Source: Yinghuangia soli
GTDB lineage: Bacteria > Actinomycetota > Actinomycetes > Streptomycetales > Streptomycetaceae
NCBI RefSeq assembly: GCF_021502675.1
Contig: NZ_JAKFHA010000012.1
Coordinates: forward strand, 62,001 to 126,000
DNA length: 64,000 bases
Reading direction: 5' to 3'
Shown one piece after another: positions 36,739 to 46,606 of this stretch. How positions within the stretch are numbered: the stretch's first letter is position 1; each line of letters begins with the position of its first letter. Position numbers and translations under genes: made by a program. The notes under the pieces are model-generated. The model did no database searches, was not told the DNA's origin, and saw nothing but the letters and a program-made list of their open reading frames with translations.

Positions 36739-37569
36739 TCAGGCCCGCATCTGGCCGCCGCCGTCCACCATGAACGTCTCGCCGGTGATGTACTGCGACG
36801 CGTCGGAGAGCAGGAACAGCACCGGCGGTGCGATGTCCGCGTCCGGATCCCCGTCCCGGCCCATCGGGTGCTGCGCGTACATCGCGTCGAACACCGCGCG
36901 GCGGTCCGGGTCGTCGGCGGGCGGCCGCCGGTGCGCGGCCGAGGCCGGGCACACGCAGTTGACGGTGACGCCGTACCGGGCCCACTCGCGCGCCGCGGTA
37001 CGCGTCAGCGAGCGCACCGCCTCCTTGGACGCGCTGTACGGCCCGTAGCCGGCACCGCCGCTCATGCCCACCGCCGAACCCATCGTGACGATGCGGCCCC
37101 GGCCCGCGGCACGGAAGTACGGCAGCACCGCCTGCATGGCCCACAGCGTGCCCTTGGGGCCGGTGTCGAAGAGCAGGTCCATGTCCGACTCGGTGACCTC
37201 CTCGAGCGGCGTGACCGGACGGAACGACTGCGCGTTGGCGACCAGGCCGTCCAGCCGCCCGAAATGCTCGTGGGCCCGCCGGGCCAGGTCGACCGCGGCG
37301 GCCTTGTCGGCGACGTCGCAGGCCACCGCCAGGTGCTCGATGCCCAGCGCGTCGAATTCGGCCGAGGCGTCGGCAAGGCGCTTCGGGTTCCGGCCGGTCA
37401 CCGCGAGCCGGGCGCCGCGGCGCCCGAGGTGCCGGGCGATCCCGCGGCCGATGCCGCGCGAGGCCCCGGTGACGATGACGACGTGCCCGCGCACGCCGTA
37501 CGGATCGGGCGCCGGACCAGGTCCCGGACCGGGGTCCGCGGCGCCGGCCGGGTTCGCGTCCTGCCGCAC
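36739..37569 (-). CDS. SDR family oxidoreductase, first gene of the cysDN operon
   Basis: 276 aa. A Pro/Gly-rich N-terminal tail (about 1-25) precedes TGASRGIG, RNPKRL, CDVADKAAAV, the variant VANAQSF in place of NNAG, GSAVGMSG and YSASK; it ends with GETFMVDGGG. The loss of the NNAG asparagine pair is unusual for a classical SDR but the Tyr-Lys pair is kept. GTG 37569 has AAGGAGG 7 nt upstream. The 92-bp gap to the next SDR shows no terminator. Confidence 0.9.
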   Translation of the reverse strand: MRQDANPAGAADPGPGPGPAPDPYGVRGHVVIVTGASRGIGRGIARHLGRRGARLAVTGRNPKRLADASAEFDALGIEHLAVACDVADKAAAVDLARRAHEHFGRLDGLVANAQSFRPVTPLEEVTESDMDLLFDTGPKGTLWAMQAVLPYFRAAGRGRIVTMGSAVGMSGGAGYGPYSASKEAVRSLTRTAAREWARYGVTVNCVCPASAAHRRPPADDPDRRAVFDAMYAQHPMGRDGDPDADIAPPVLFLLSDASQYITGETFMVDGGGQMRA

Positions 37570-37592
37570 AGTGGGCCTCCTTCTCGTCGGCC

Positions 37593-37628
37593 CTTGAAAA
37601 GTATCTTCACACGAAGCTACTTTTCAAG
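37593..37628. promoter_or_regulatory. 36-bp palindrome that is a promoter on both strands
   Basis: Thirty of 36 positions are two-fold symmetric: outer arms CTTGAAAAGTA (37593-37603) and TACTTTTCAAG (37618-37628), inner arms CTTC (37605-37608) and GAAG (37613-37616), four central bases unmatched. The plus strand reads TTGAAA, 17 nt, CTACTT; the minus strand reads TTGAAA, 17 nt, ATACTT. Predicted starts lie about 34 nt before the sulfotransferase ATG and about 23 nt before the SDR GTG. The inner dyad fits a MarR-type site. Confidence 0.85.
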
Positions 37629-37663
37629 AAGGAAGATCCGGGATTCCGAGGGGAGCGGCCGGG

Positions 37664-38980
37664 ATGAGCGGTCCAGCACGGCAGCAGCACCGACAGCCAG
37701 GCGCCGGCCCAGGCGCCGCGTCAGGCGCCGAGACAGAGGCGGAACGCCCTTCCTGGGTAAGCCTGGTGAACGACGGTCAGGTCGGCCCGCTGCTCGCCGA
37801 ATCGGCCGAGCCGTTCACCCGGGCCGCGCTCACCGGGCGCGCCCGCGCCCTCACCGGCCTGTCCGACTTCGGCGCCGACGACTTCCACGAACCGCTCGAC
37901 CTGCTCCTCCGCGACCTCGAGGAGCACGCCCGGCTCACCCCACTCGGCCGCTGGCAGACGTACCGGTACCTGCTGCGCCTGCTCCGCGTCCGCCTGCAGA
38001 TCCAGGACCTCGCAAGCCGCGACCCCGGCGTGCTCCGCGAACGCATCGAGGCCCCGCTGTTCGTGGTCGGCGCGCCCCGAACCGGGACGTCGATCCTGCA
38101 CGCCCTGCTGGCCCAGGACCCCGCACACCGCGTACCGGAGGGCTGGGAGCTGCTGCTGCCCGTGCCGCCGCCCCCGGCCGACCCCGAGGCCTTTGCCGCC
38201 GATCCGCGCATCCTCGCCGCGGACCACGAGCTGCGCTTCTTCGACCAGGTGACCGGCACTCTCGACGCCATCCACGTGTACGGCGCCCGACTGCCCAAGG
38301 AGTGCCTGTCCGCGCACTCGTTCGCGTTCCGGTCCCAGGAGTTCCCGGCCCGCTACCACCTGCCGAACTACACGGCGTGGCTGCTGGATTGCGATATGGC
38401 CCCGGCCTACGAGTACCACCGCCGCGTGCTCGGCATCCTGCAGCGCGGCTTCCCGCCCGGCCGCCGCTGGGTCCTCAAGAGCCCCGCCCACCTGCATTCC
38501 CTGCCGGAACTGCTGCGCACCTACCCGGACGCCCGGATCGCGGTCACGCACCGCGACCCGATCACCGTCCTCGGCTCGGTCACCAGCCTCATCGCCACGA
38601 TCCGCTCGGTGCACAGCGACGCCGTCGACTACCCGGCCATCGGCCGCTACCACGCCGACCTGTACGCCCGCGACCTCGGCGACCTCGTCGACCACGACGC
38701 GACCGGCCTGCTCGCGCGCGACCGCGTGCACCACAGCCAGTACGCCGACTTCATCACCGCACCGCTGGAGACCGTGCGCGCGCTGTACGACGCGCTCGGG
38801 CTGGACCTGACGCCGGAGGCAGAGAGCCGCATGCGGACTTACCTGGACGGCCGACCGAAGGACAAACACGGCGTGCACCACTACTCGTTCGACGACCTCG
38901 GGCTCGACCGGGCGCACGAAAACGCCCGGTTCGGCCGCTACCGCACGCACTTCTCGGTACCGGCAGGCCGCAATGGCTGA
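37664..38980 (+). CDS. PAPS-dependent sulfotransferase
   Basis: 438 aa. 5'-phosphosulfate loop GAPRTGTS (136-143), 3'-phosphate loop VTHRDPITVLGSVTSL, and a conserved KSPAHLHSLPELLRTYPDA block, all of the Sulfotransfer_3 group that acts on small alcohols, lipids or carbohydrates. The N-terminal 30 residues are Gln/Gly/Ala-rich and probably disordered. ATG 37664 with GGGGAG 8 nt upstream. It is driven by the palindromic promoter shared with cysDN, so sulfate donor and sulfotransferase are likely induced together. The acceptor is unknown. Confidence 0.88.
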   Translation: MSGPARQQHRQPGAGPGAASGAETEAERPSWVSLVNDGQVGPLLAESAEPFTRAALTGRARALTGLSDFGADDFHEPLDLLLRDLEEHARLTPLGRWQTYRYLLRLLRVRLQIQDLASRDPGVLRERIEAPLFVVGAPRTGTSILHALLAQDPAHRVPEGWELLLPVPPPPADPEAFAADPRILAADHELRFFDQVTGTLDAIHVYGARLPKECLSAHSFAFRSQEFPARYHLPNYTAWLLDCDMAPAYEYHRRVLGILQRGFPPGRRWVLKSPAHLHSLPELLRTYPDARIAVTHRDPITVLGSVTSLIATIRSVHSDAVDYPAIGRYHADLYARDLGDLVDHDATGLLARDRVHHSQYADFITAPLETVRALYDALGLDLTPEAESRMRTYLDGRPKDKHGVHHYSFDDLGLDRAHENARFGRYRTHFSVPAGRNG

Positions 38981-40226
38981 GGCGTACGGCACCGGCGCCG
39001 AGGCCGGCCTCGACCCTGCGTCCGGACCGGGCCCCGACCACGCTGCGTGGCAGGCCTTCTGCGATGCCCTCAAAGCGGCCGGCGACCGCATCCTCGAGTC
39101 CGACTTCCCGACCGCTCCCGAAGACCGCGCGGAAGGCTTCCGGCACCTCGCCCAGCAGGCGGTATGCTGGCTCACCTGGGGCGTCGGGCACCTCGACCCG
39201 CAGGACCCGCGCTTCATGCGGCAGAACGACCTGCTCACCCGCTGGGGCGGGCCCAACGTCGACAACGTCTACAAGCATGCCCGCATCGACGACGACGGCG
39301 TCTACCGCATCCGCGGACTCATGCACAGCTGCGAGGAGTTCCTGCTCGCCCTCCGCATCGGCAACATGCACCAGGAGAAATACGGGACGCTCCACGAGGT
39401 GACCGCCACCGACCTCGGCATCGGCCCCGGCGACGCCTTCGAGCTGGTCCTGGGCGGCCCCGAACCAGCTGCGGAGGACCCGGCGGTGCGCTGGATCCCC
39501 CTGCCGCCCGGCACCCGCATGGTCGCGATCCGCGAGTACTACTACGACTGGCGCGAGACCGAACCGGCGGTCTTCACCATCGAACGCCTCGACACCCGCG
39601 ACCCGGTATCGGCCCCGCCGCCGCCCCGCCTGAGCCCCGTCCGGATGGCCGAGCAACTGCACGAGGCACGCTCGCAGTTCGAGCGGTCGATCACCTACTG
39701 GAACGACTACCAGCGGGCCGCCCGGGCCCGCGGCGACGACAACACCTTCATCCAGCCGCGCACCGAACCCAAGGGGCTCAAGGGCCTCGTCTACGGGTTC
39801 TGCTTCTACCGGCTGGCGCCCGGGGAGGCGCTGGTCGTCGAGTGCGAGGCCCCCGTCGCCCGCTACTGGTCCTACCAGCTCTACCAGTTGGGCTGGTTCG
39901 AGCCCGTCGAATCGATCCACCGCACCGGCGGGCTGAACCACCGGCAGACCGCAGTCGACCCGGACGGCCGGGTGCGCGTCGTCGTCGCCCACGCCGACCC
40001 CGGCAGCGCCAACTGGCTGGACACCGAAGGGCGTCCGGAAGGCATGCTCACCTTCCGCTGCGCCTGGTCCGACAACCGCCCCGAACCGACCGCGCGGGTC
40101 GTACGCCTCGACGAGCTTCCCGGCGTGCTCGGCCCGGACGGCGCCGGCGGCACGGTGGCCCCGGCCCGGCGCGCCGCACACATAGCGGCCCGCCGCGCCA
40201 ACGCAGCCTGGCGCTTCCGTACCTGA
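38973..40226 (+). CDS. DUF1214-type protein coupled to the sulfotransferase
   Basis: 417 aa, soluble, no signal peptide. It carries LTWGVGHLDPQDPRFMRQND, HARIDDDGVYRIRG and the closing block YWSYQLYQLGWFEP through a beta-rich C-terminus typical of DUF1214 proteins, which are of unknown biochemistry. Its ATG overlaps the sulfotransferase stop by 8 nt, so the two are tightly linked. A role in binding or converting the sulfated product is inference from position only. Confidence 0.75.
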   Translation: MAEAYGTGAEAGLDPASGPGPDHAAWQAFCDALKAAGDRILESDFPTAPEDRAEGFRHLAQQAVCWLTWGVGHLDPQDPRFMRQNDLLTRWGGPNVDNVYKHARIDDDGVYRIRGLMHSCEEFLLALRIGNMHQEKYGTLHEVTATDLGIGPGDAFELVLGGPEPAAEDPAVRWIPLPPGTRMVAIREYYYDWRETEPAVFTIERLDTRDPVSAPPPPRLSPVRMAEQLHEARSQFERSITYWNDYQRAARARGDDNTFIQPRTEPKGLKGLVYGFCFYRLAPGEALVVECEAPVARYWSYQLYQLGWFEPVESIHRTGGLNHRQTAVDPDGRVRVVVAHADPGSANWLDTEGRPEGMLTFRCAWSDNRPEPTARVVRLDELPGVLGPDGAGGTVAPARRAAHIAARRANAAWRFRT

Positions 40227-40307
40227 CGGCATCTCGCGACCGCGAAGGGAGGCAGAGACCGACCGGGCAAAGGGATCCAAGCCTTTACCTGACGGTCGAC
40301 CGCGGCC

Positions 40308-40341
40308 GGGTGATCGTCGACTAGCGTCGTCGACATCACCC
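40308..40341. promoter_or_regulatory. bulged inverted repeat upstream of the cupin gene
   Basis: GGGTGAT (40308-40314), a bulged C, GTCGAC (40316-40321), a 7-nt loop, GTCGAC (40329-40334) and ATCACCC (40335-40341). It lies 55 bp before the cupin start and 80 bp after the DUF1214 gene, so it could be a terminator or an operator. Confidence 0.5.
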
Positions 40342-40396
40342 GAACACCGCACAACGTGCGCCCCGCCCAGGGGCGTACGTCGGAAAGAGGCATGCC

Positions 40397-40711
40397 ATGA
40401 CCAGCATCAAACTGCCCGAAATCGCCGCAGAACTCCCTGACTCGTGGAACTCCCACGTCGTCGACCGCGTCGGCCCGGCCTACCTCAAGGTCATGCGCAT
40501 GGACGAGATGCCCGGCGAGGACGACATCCATCCCGAGCCCGAAGCGCTGCTGGTCGTCGAGGGCCGCATGGAGATAGCCGTCGGCGGCGTGGCCCGGTCG
40601 GTCGGCCCCGGCGAGCTGTGCGTCGTGCCCGCCGACACCGTCCACCGCGTGCTGCCCGGCAGCCGCGGGACGCTGTTCCTCGTCAACCTCAACGCCCCGG
40701 ACCCGGTCTGA
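40397..40711 (+). CDS. small cupin-domain protein
   Basis: 104 aa single cupin barrel. Metal motif 1 is weak (HPEPEALLVVEGRMEIAVGG has one His and Glu) and motif 2 is PADTVHRVLPGS, so a complete 3-His-1-Glu site is not certain. AAAGAGG precedes the ATG. Small cupins of this kind serve as isomerases, dioxygenases or sensors; none can be chosen. It may belong to the sulfotransferase unit or be separate because of the hairpin in between. Confidence 0.85.
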   Translation: MTSIKLPEIAAELPDSWNSHVVDRVGPAYLKVMRMDEMPGEDDIHPEPEALLVVEGRMEIAVGGVARSVGPGELCVVPADTVHRVLPGSRGTLFLVNLNAPDPV

Positions 40712-40743
40712 CGAAGCTCCGGTATGTCCGGGTACGCGGGGCG

Positions 40744-42357
<1,614 letters not shown>

Positions 42358-42421
42358 CGGAACCCCTTCGGATCCGGCCGACACGGCGGAGGAGGCAGAG
42401 CGTCGGAGCCCGCCCCGGGTC

Positions 42422-43837
42422 TTATACGAGGTGCACGTACTCGTACGCGAAAGGCCGCCCGTCGATGCCCTGCTTCGGCGGGGCGATCCACGACGCGACG
42501 CGCCCCGGCTCGTACACCGGCTGCATGAGCGAGGCGACGAACGCCATGTCGTCGTCGCTCGGCAGCCACTGCGGTACGCCGGCCGCCCACTGCTCGGCGT
42601 CCAGCACCGTGCCGTCGGGAGCGATGCGGTGGCCCGCGTACGCGCCGACCGCCCGGTTGAAGCCGTGGTGCGGGAGGAGCAGGCGCTCGCCGATGCCGTA
42701 CTCGGCGAGGATGCGGTTCCAGCGGGTGACACCGCTGCCGCAGTCCGCCGTGTACTCGGTGCGCAGGTCCTGGTTGAGTGCGACGAGCAGCGGCGTCTCC
42801 ACCGCGGTGATGCGCCCGTCCGCGACCGTCTCGACCGCCGTGTGGCCCTCGGCCAGCACATGGTCGTCCTTGCGGCGGTCCTCCTGCCAGCGGCCCTTCA
42901 GCCCGTTGGTGAAGTAGTTGGCGACGTTGGTCGACGTCTCCGAGCCGAACAGGTCCAGCGAGACGCTGTAATGGAAGTTGAGGTAGCGCTGCAGCACCCC
43001 GAGCGGGATGCCGCCGTACCGCGCGATGTCGTCGGTGTCGTGCTCGCGCATCAACTCGGCGGTACGCGCCACCACGCGGTCCACGCCCGTGGTGCCCACC
43101 ATCATGTGGTGCGCTTCCTCCTTGAGCATGAAGTCGCAGGTGCGCGCGAGCGGGTCGAAGGCGCTCTCCTTCAGCGTGCCGAGCTGGTACTTCCCGTCCC
43201 GGTCGGTGAAGTAGGTGAACATGAAGAACGCCAGCCAGTCGGGCGTGGGTTCGTTGAACGCGCCGAGGATGCGCGGTGCGTCCTCGCTGCCCGAGTTCCG
43301 CAGCAGCAGCGCCTCGGCTTCCTCGCGCCCGTCGCGCCCGAAGTACGCGTGCAGCAGGTACACCATCGCCCACAGGTGGCGGCCCTCCTCCACGTTGACC
43401 TGGAAGAGGTTGCGGAGGTCGTACAGGCTCGGCGCGGTCGCCCCGAGGTGCCGCTGCTGCTCGACGGACGCGGGCTCGGTGTCGCCCTGCACCACGATCA
43501 GCCGCTGCAGGTCGGACCGGTGCTCGCCGGGCACCTGCTGCCACACCGGCTCGCCCTTGTGCCGGCCGAACCCGATCGCCCGGTCCGGACTGCGCTCGGA
43601 CAGGAAGATGCCCCAGCGGTATTCCGGGAGCGCCACGTGCCCGAAGTGCGCCCAGCCCTCGCGCCCGACCGACACGGCGGTCCGCAGGTACACGTCGCGG
43701 GTCGGCAGCGCCGGGCCCATCTCGGCCCACCAGGCCAGGAACTTCGGCTGCCACGACTCCAGGGCCCGCTGCAGGCGGCGGTCGCCGGCCAGGTCGACGT
43801 TGTTGGGGATGCGTCCGGTGTAGTCGATGGTGCCCAC
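42422..43837 (-). CDS. boxB: benzoyl-CoA 2,3-epoxidase, oxygenase component BoxB
   Basis: 471 aa class I diiron oxygenase that epoxidises the ring of benzoyl-CoA. N-terminus GTIDYTGRIPNNVDLAGDRR and the core QGDTEPASVEQQRHLG match BoxB closely. Iron-ligand blocks are VNVEEGRHLWAM (about 148-157) and KEEAHHMMVG (239-248). GTG 43837 is preferred because GAGG lies 6 nt upstream and the family begins here; GTG 43849, which overlaps the boxC stop, is the alternative. It needs electrons from a BoxA-type reductase not present in the window. Confidence 0.96.
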   Translation of the reverse strand: MGTIDYTGRIPNNVDLAGDRRLQRALESWQPKFLAWWAEMGPALPTRDVYLRTAVSVGREGWAHFGHVALPEYRWGIFLSERSPDRAIGFGRHKGEPVWQQVPGEHRSDLQRLIVVQGDTEPASVEQQRHLGATAPSLYDLRNLFQVNVEEGRHLWAMVYLLHAYFGRDGREEAEALLLRNSGSEDAPRILGAFNEPTPDWLAFFMFTYFTDRDGKYQLGTLKESAFDPLARTCDFMLKEEAHHMMVGTTGVDRVVARTAELMREHDTDDIARYGGIPLGVLQRYLNFHYSVSLDLFGSETSTNVANYFTNGLKGRWQEDRRKDDHVLAEGHTAVETVADGRITAVETPLLVALNQDLRTEYTADCGSGVTRWNRILAEYGIGERLLLPHHGFNRAVGAYAGHRIAPDGTVLDAEQWAAGVPQWLPSDDDMAFVASLMQPVYEPGRVASWIAPPKQGIDGRPFAYEYVHLV

Positions 43838-43845
43838 GGTCTGCC

Positions 43846-45531
43846 TCACACTCGCTCGGTGTCGAAGTCGGCGCGGCGGCCGGTGCCGTAGCTGCGCAGC
43901 GCGCCTTCCGGGCCGGCCGCGTTCGGGCGGTTGAAGATCCAGTTCTGCCAGGCGGACAGCCGGCCGAAGATCTTCGTCTCCGGGGTCTCGGGGCCGGTGA
44001 AGCGGTGGTTGGCCTCCATACCGGTCAGCGCGTCCGGGCTCAGGGCGGCGCGCTCCTCCAGGGCGAGGCGCACCTCGTCGGCGTAGTCGATGTCGTCCGG
44101 CGCGAACGTGACCAGGCCCAGCGCAAGCGCCTCGGCGGCCGCGAGGTCCTTGCCGGCGTGATCGGCGAGGAGGTCCGGATGCTCCGGGGCGCCGTGGAAG
44201 CGCGACTGCAACCGGGTGCGGCCGTTTCCCATCGGGTACGCACCGAAGTTCGCCGCGGTCATCCGCAGCCGAGCAGGCTGCGCATCCCCGTCCTGCTCGT
44301 CCTGTTCCTCCTCGAAGACGCCGTCGAGCATGTACTGCCGGTCTGCGGCCAAGGCGAGTTCCAGCAGCGGCCCGGCGAAGCAACTCCCGGGCTCCAGCAG
44401 GGCGATGAGCGTCCGACTCGTCACGTCCAGCCGCTTGAGCGTGCGCTTGAGGTAGTGGCGTGTCTCGTCGATCAGCCAGTGGCCTTCGTGCGCGGACAGG
44501 AAAGCGTCGTACGCCGCCACCTGGTCGGAGTCGCCGGCGGTCTTGAGGATCCAGGTGCCCAGGGTGTTCTCGTTGGTCCGCAAGTGCAGGATGGCGTCGT
44601 CGAGTTCGCGGGTCATCGCAAGCGGCCAGAACCCGGCGCCCTCGCGTACGGCGGCCTCGGGGGAGTCCGGCGGCGGCGCGCCCGGCCCGGCGACGGTGAT
44701 CGTGGCAGTCCGCGCGGCCCGGTCCAGGACCACGGCCACATGTGTGTACGCGATGCCGTCCGGCCCTTCGCTGCGCACGAGCGGCTTCAGCACGACACCC
44801 TCGGTCCCGTCGTCGGTCGGACGCGGCGACCGCTCCGCCGCCTCGCGGGCCCGCTGCGCCACCGTCTCCGCGAACCGGCTTCGCGGCACGGCTTCGTCGA
44901 CCAGCCCCCAGTCCAGCGCGGTGCGTCCGCGTACCCCGTCCGCCCGGGTGGCGAAGACGTCGGCGAGGTCCTTGCGCACCCCGCGCTTGTCGACCACGCG
45001 CACCAGGCCGCCGGTACCGGGCAGCACGCCCAGCAGCGGCACTTCGGGCAGCGACACGGCCGACGAACCGTCGTCGACCAGCAGGATCTCGTCGCATGCC
45101 AAGGCCAGTTCGTACCCGCCGCCTGCCGCGGTGCCGTTGACCGCCGCGAGGAAGGCGAGCCCCGAGTGCGCGGACGCGTCCTCCATCCCATTGCGCGTCT
45201 CGTTCGTGAACTTGCAGAAGTTCACCTTCCAGGCATGCGAACTCTGCGCCAGCATGCGGATGTTCGCACCCGCGCAGAAGACTTTGTCCTTGGCGCTCCC
45301 GATCACCACCGCCTTCACACCGGGGTGCTCGAAGCGGATGCGCTGCAGCGCGTCGTACAACTCGATGTCCACGCCCAGGTCGTACGAGTTCAGCTTGAGC
45401 TCGTAGCCGGGCACCAGGCCGCCCTGCTCGTCCACGTCCAGCATCAGCCGCGCGACGCTGCCTTCGATCTCCAGGGACCAGTGCCGGTACGTGTCGGGGT
45501 GGACGTCGAAGCGGACCGGTCCCGGGGGCAT
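43846..45531 (-). CDS. boxC: 2,3-epoxybenzoyl-CoA dihydrolase / benzoyl-CoA-dihydrodiol lyase BoxC
   Basis: 561 aa crotonase-related enzyme that opens the epoxidised ring hydrolytically with release of formate. It opens with FDVHPDTYRHWSLEIEG; the first crotonase-like half has GSAKDKVFCAGANIRML and AAVNGTAAGGGYELALACDE. The second half ends in ETKIFGRLSAWQNWIFNRPN, a BoxC signature. ATG 45531 with AAAGG 8 nt upstream. First gene of the operon boxC-boxB-bclA, divergent from a PaaX-type regulator. Length and blocks fit the family throughout. Confidence 0.96.
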   Translation of the reverse strand: MPPGPVRFDVHPDTYRHWSLEIEGSVARLMLDVDEQGGLVPGYELKLNSYDLGVDIELYDALQRIRFEHPGVKAVVIGSAKDKVFCAGANIRMLAQSSHAWKVNFCKFTNETRNGMEDASAHSGLAFLAAVNGTAAGGGYELALACDEILLVDDGSSAVSLPEVPLLGVLPGTGGLVRVVDKRGVRKDLADVFATRADGVRGRTALDWGLVDEAVPRSRFAETVAQRAREAAERSPRPTDDGTEGVVLKPLVRSEGPDGIAYTHVAVVLDRAARTATITVAGPGAPPPDSPEAAVREGAGFWPLAMTRELDDAILHLRTNENTLGTWILKTAGDSDQVAAYDAFLSAHEGHWLIDETRHYLKRTLKRLDVTSRTLIALLEPGSCFAGPLLELALAADRQYMLDGVFEEEQDEQDGDAQPARLRMTAANFGAYPMGNGRTRLQSRFHGAPEHPDLLADHAGKDLAAAEALALGLVTFAPDDIDYADEVRLALEERAALSPDALTGMEANHRFTGPETPETKIFGRLSAWQNWIFNRPNAAGPEGALRSYGTGRRADFDTERV

Positions 45532-45594
45532 GGCGTGCGCCTTTCGGCCGACGGTGCAGAACCTCGCTGGGCATCGGTTCTACTCCATGATGTG

Positions 45595-45651
45595 CTACAT
45601 ATCAACGCCTTGGCGTCACGTTGATGTAGAAGATCGCGGGACTGCGATACT
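45595..45651. promoter_or_regulatory. operator and promoter between boxC and the PaaX-type regulator
   Basis: CTACATatCAACG (45595-45607) and CGTTGATGTAG (45619-45629) form an 11-bp inverted repeat with a 2-nt insertion in the left arm. On the plus strand TTGATG (45621-45626) and GATACT (45646-45651) make a promoter with a 19-nt spacer for the regulator, so the right arm covers its -35. The site is well placed to control both directions. Confidence 0.65.
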
Positions 45652-45699
45652 CCGGGCAACGGCCGTACGAAGATCACCGAACGACCAGGGAAGGTGCCC

Positions 45700-46566
45700 A
45701 TGCCGCAGGCGAGCACGCCGGACGACCCCACCGCCGCGGCCGCGCCGCGCCGCCGGCCCGCCGGGGCCACCGGTGCCCGCTCGCTGCTCATGTCGCTGCT
45801 CGGCGAGTACGTCCTGCCGCACGGCGGCACCGTCTGGACGGCGACCGTCCTGCGCGTCCTCGACGGCCTGGGCATCGAGGAGAAGTCGGCCCGCCAAGCC
45901 CTGGCCCGCACCGCCGCGGACGGCTGGATCGCCGCCGAACGCCACGGCCGCCGCACCCGCTGGGCCCTCACCCCGCCGGGCCGCCGCCTGCTCACCGAAG
46001 GCGCCGCGCGCATCTACGGCTTCGGCGAACCAGGCCCCGAATGGGACGGCAGATGGCTGGTCCTGATGGCCACCGTCCCCGAGGCCCAGCGCAAGCTGCG
46101 CCACCAGCTCCGCACCCGCCTCACCTGGGCCGGCTTCGGCAGCCCGTCCCCCGGAGTGTGGATCAGCCCGCACCCGGAACGCGCTCCCGAAGCCGACACC
46201 ATCCTGCGCGAACTCGGCCTGGCCGACGACGCGTTCTCCTTCCACGGCACCTTCGGCGGCACCGGCTCCGAACGCGCCATGGTCGACCGCGCCTGGGACC
46301 TCGCCGCAATCGACGCCGAGTACGCCGAGTTCGTCGACCGCTTCACCGAGCTGCGCCCCACCCCCGGGCTCCCCGTCGTGCTCGCCCAAGTCCGCCTCGT
46401 CCACGAATGGCGCCGCTTCCCCTTCCTGGACCCGCAGCTACCCGCCGCCCTACTTCCCGCCACCTGGACCGGCACCAAGGCCGCAGACCTCTACAACACC
46501 CGCCGCCAAACCTGGCAAACCACCGGCGAAACCGCCTGGCACCACCTGACCGCAGCCGCGGAGTGA
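45700..46566 (+). CDS. PaaX-family transcriptional regulator of the box operon
   Basis: 288 aa. PaaX winged helix at about 30-95 (RSLLMSLLGEYVLPHGGTVW, SARQALARTAADGWIAAER), the central PaaX fold WLVLMATVPEAQRKLRHQLR with GVWISPHP, and a C-terminal domain with WRRFPFLDPQLPAALLP. The classical PaaX senses phenylacetyl-CoA; beside box genes a benzoyl-CoA-type effector is likely (inference). ATG 45700 has AGGGAAGG 5 nt upstream; GTG 45694 is less good. Confidence 0.88.
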   Translation: MPQASTPDDPTAAAAPRRRPAGATGARSLLMSLLGEYVLPHGGTVWTATVLRVLDGLGIEEKSARQALARTAADGWIAAERHGRRTRWALTPPGRRLLTEGAARIYGFGEPGPEWDGRWLVLMATVPEAQRKLRHQLRTRLTWAGFGSPSPGVWISPHPERAPEADTILRELGLADDAFSFHGTFGGTGSERAMVDRAWDLAAIDAEYAEFVDRFTELRPTPGLPVVLAQVRLVHEWRRFPFLDPQLPAALLPATWTGTKAADLYNTRRQTWQTTGETAWHHLTAAAE

Positions 46567-46606
46567 CGGCGTAACGTCTGTGGCCCGACCGCCAAAGGGG
46601 GAGCGC

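Noticed and set aside
42422-45574. A 1050-codon BoxB-BoxC fusion
   Set aside because: The frame is merely open through boxC in the wrong phase; boxC has its own frame and stop at 43846.
45541-45700. Riboswitch in the boxC/PaaX-type regulator gap
   Set aside because: Only a simple protein-type dyad; no conserved aptamer core, and the regulator's leader is short.
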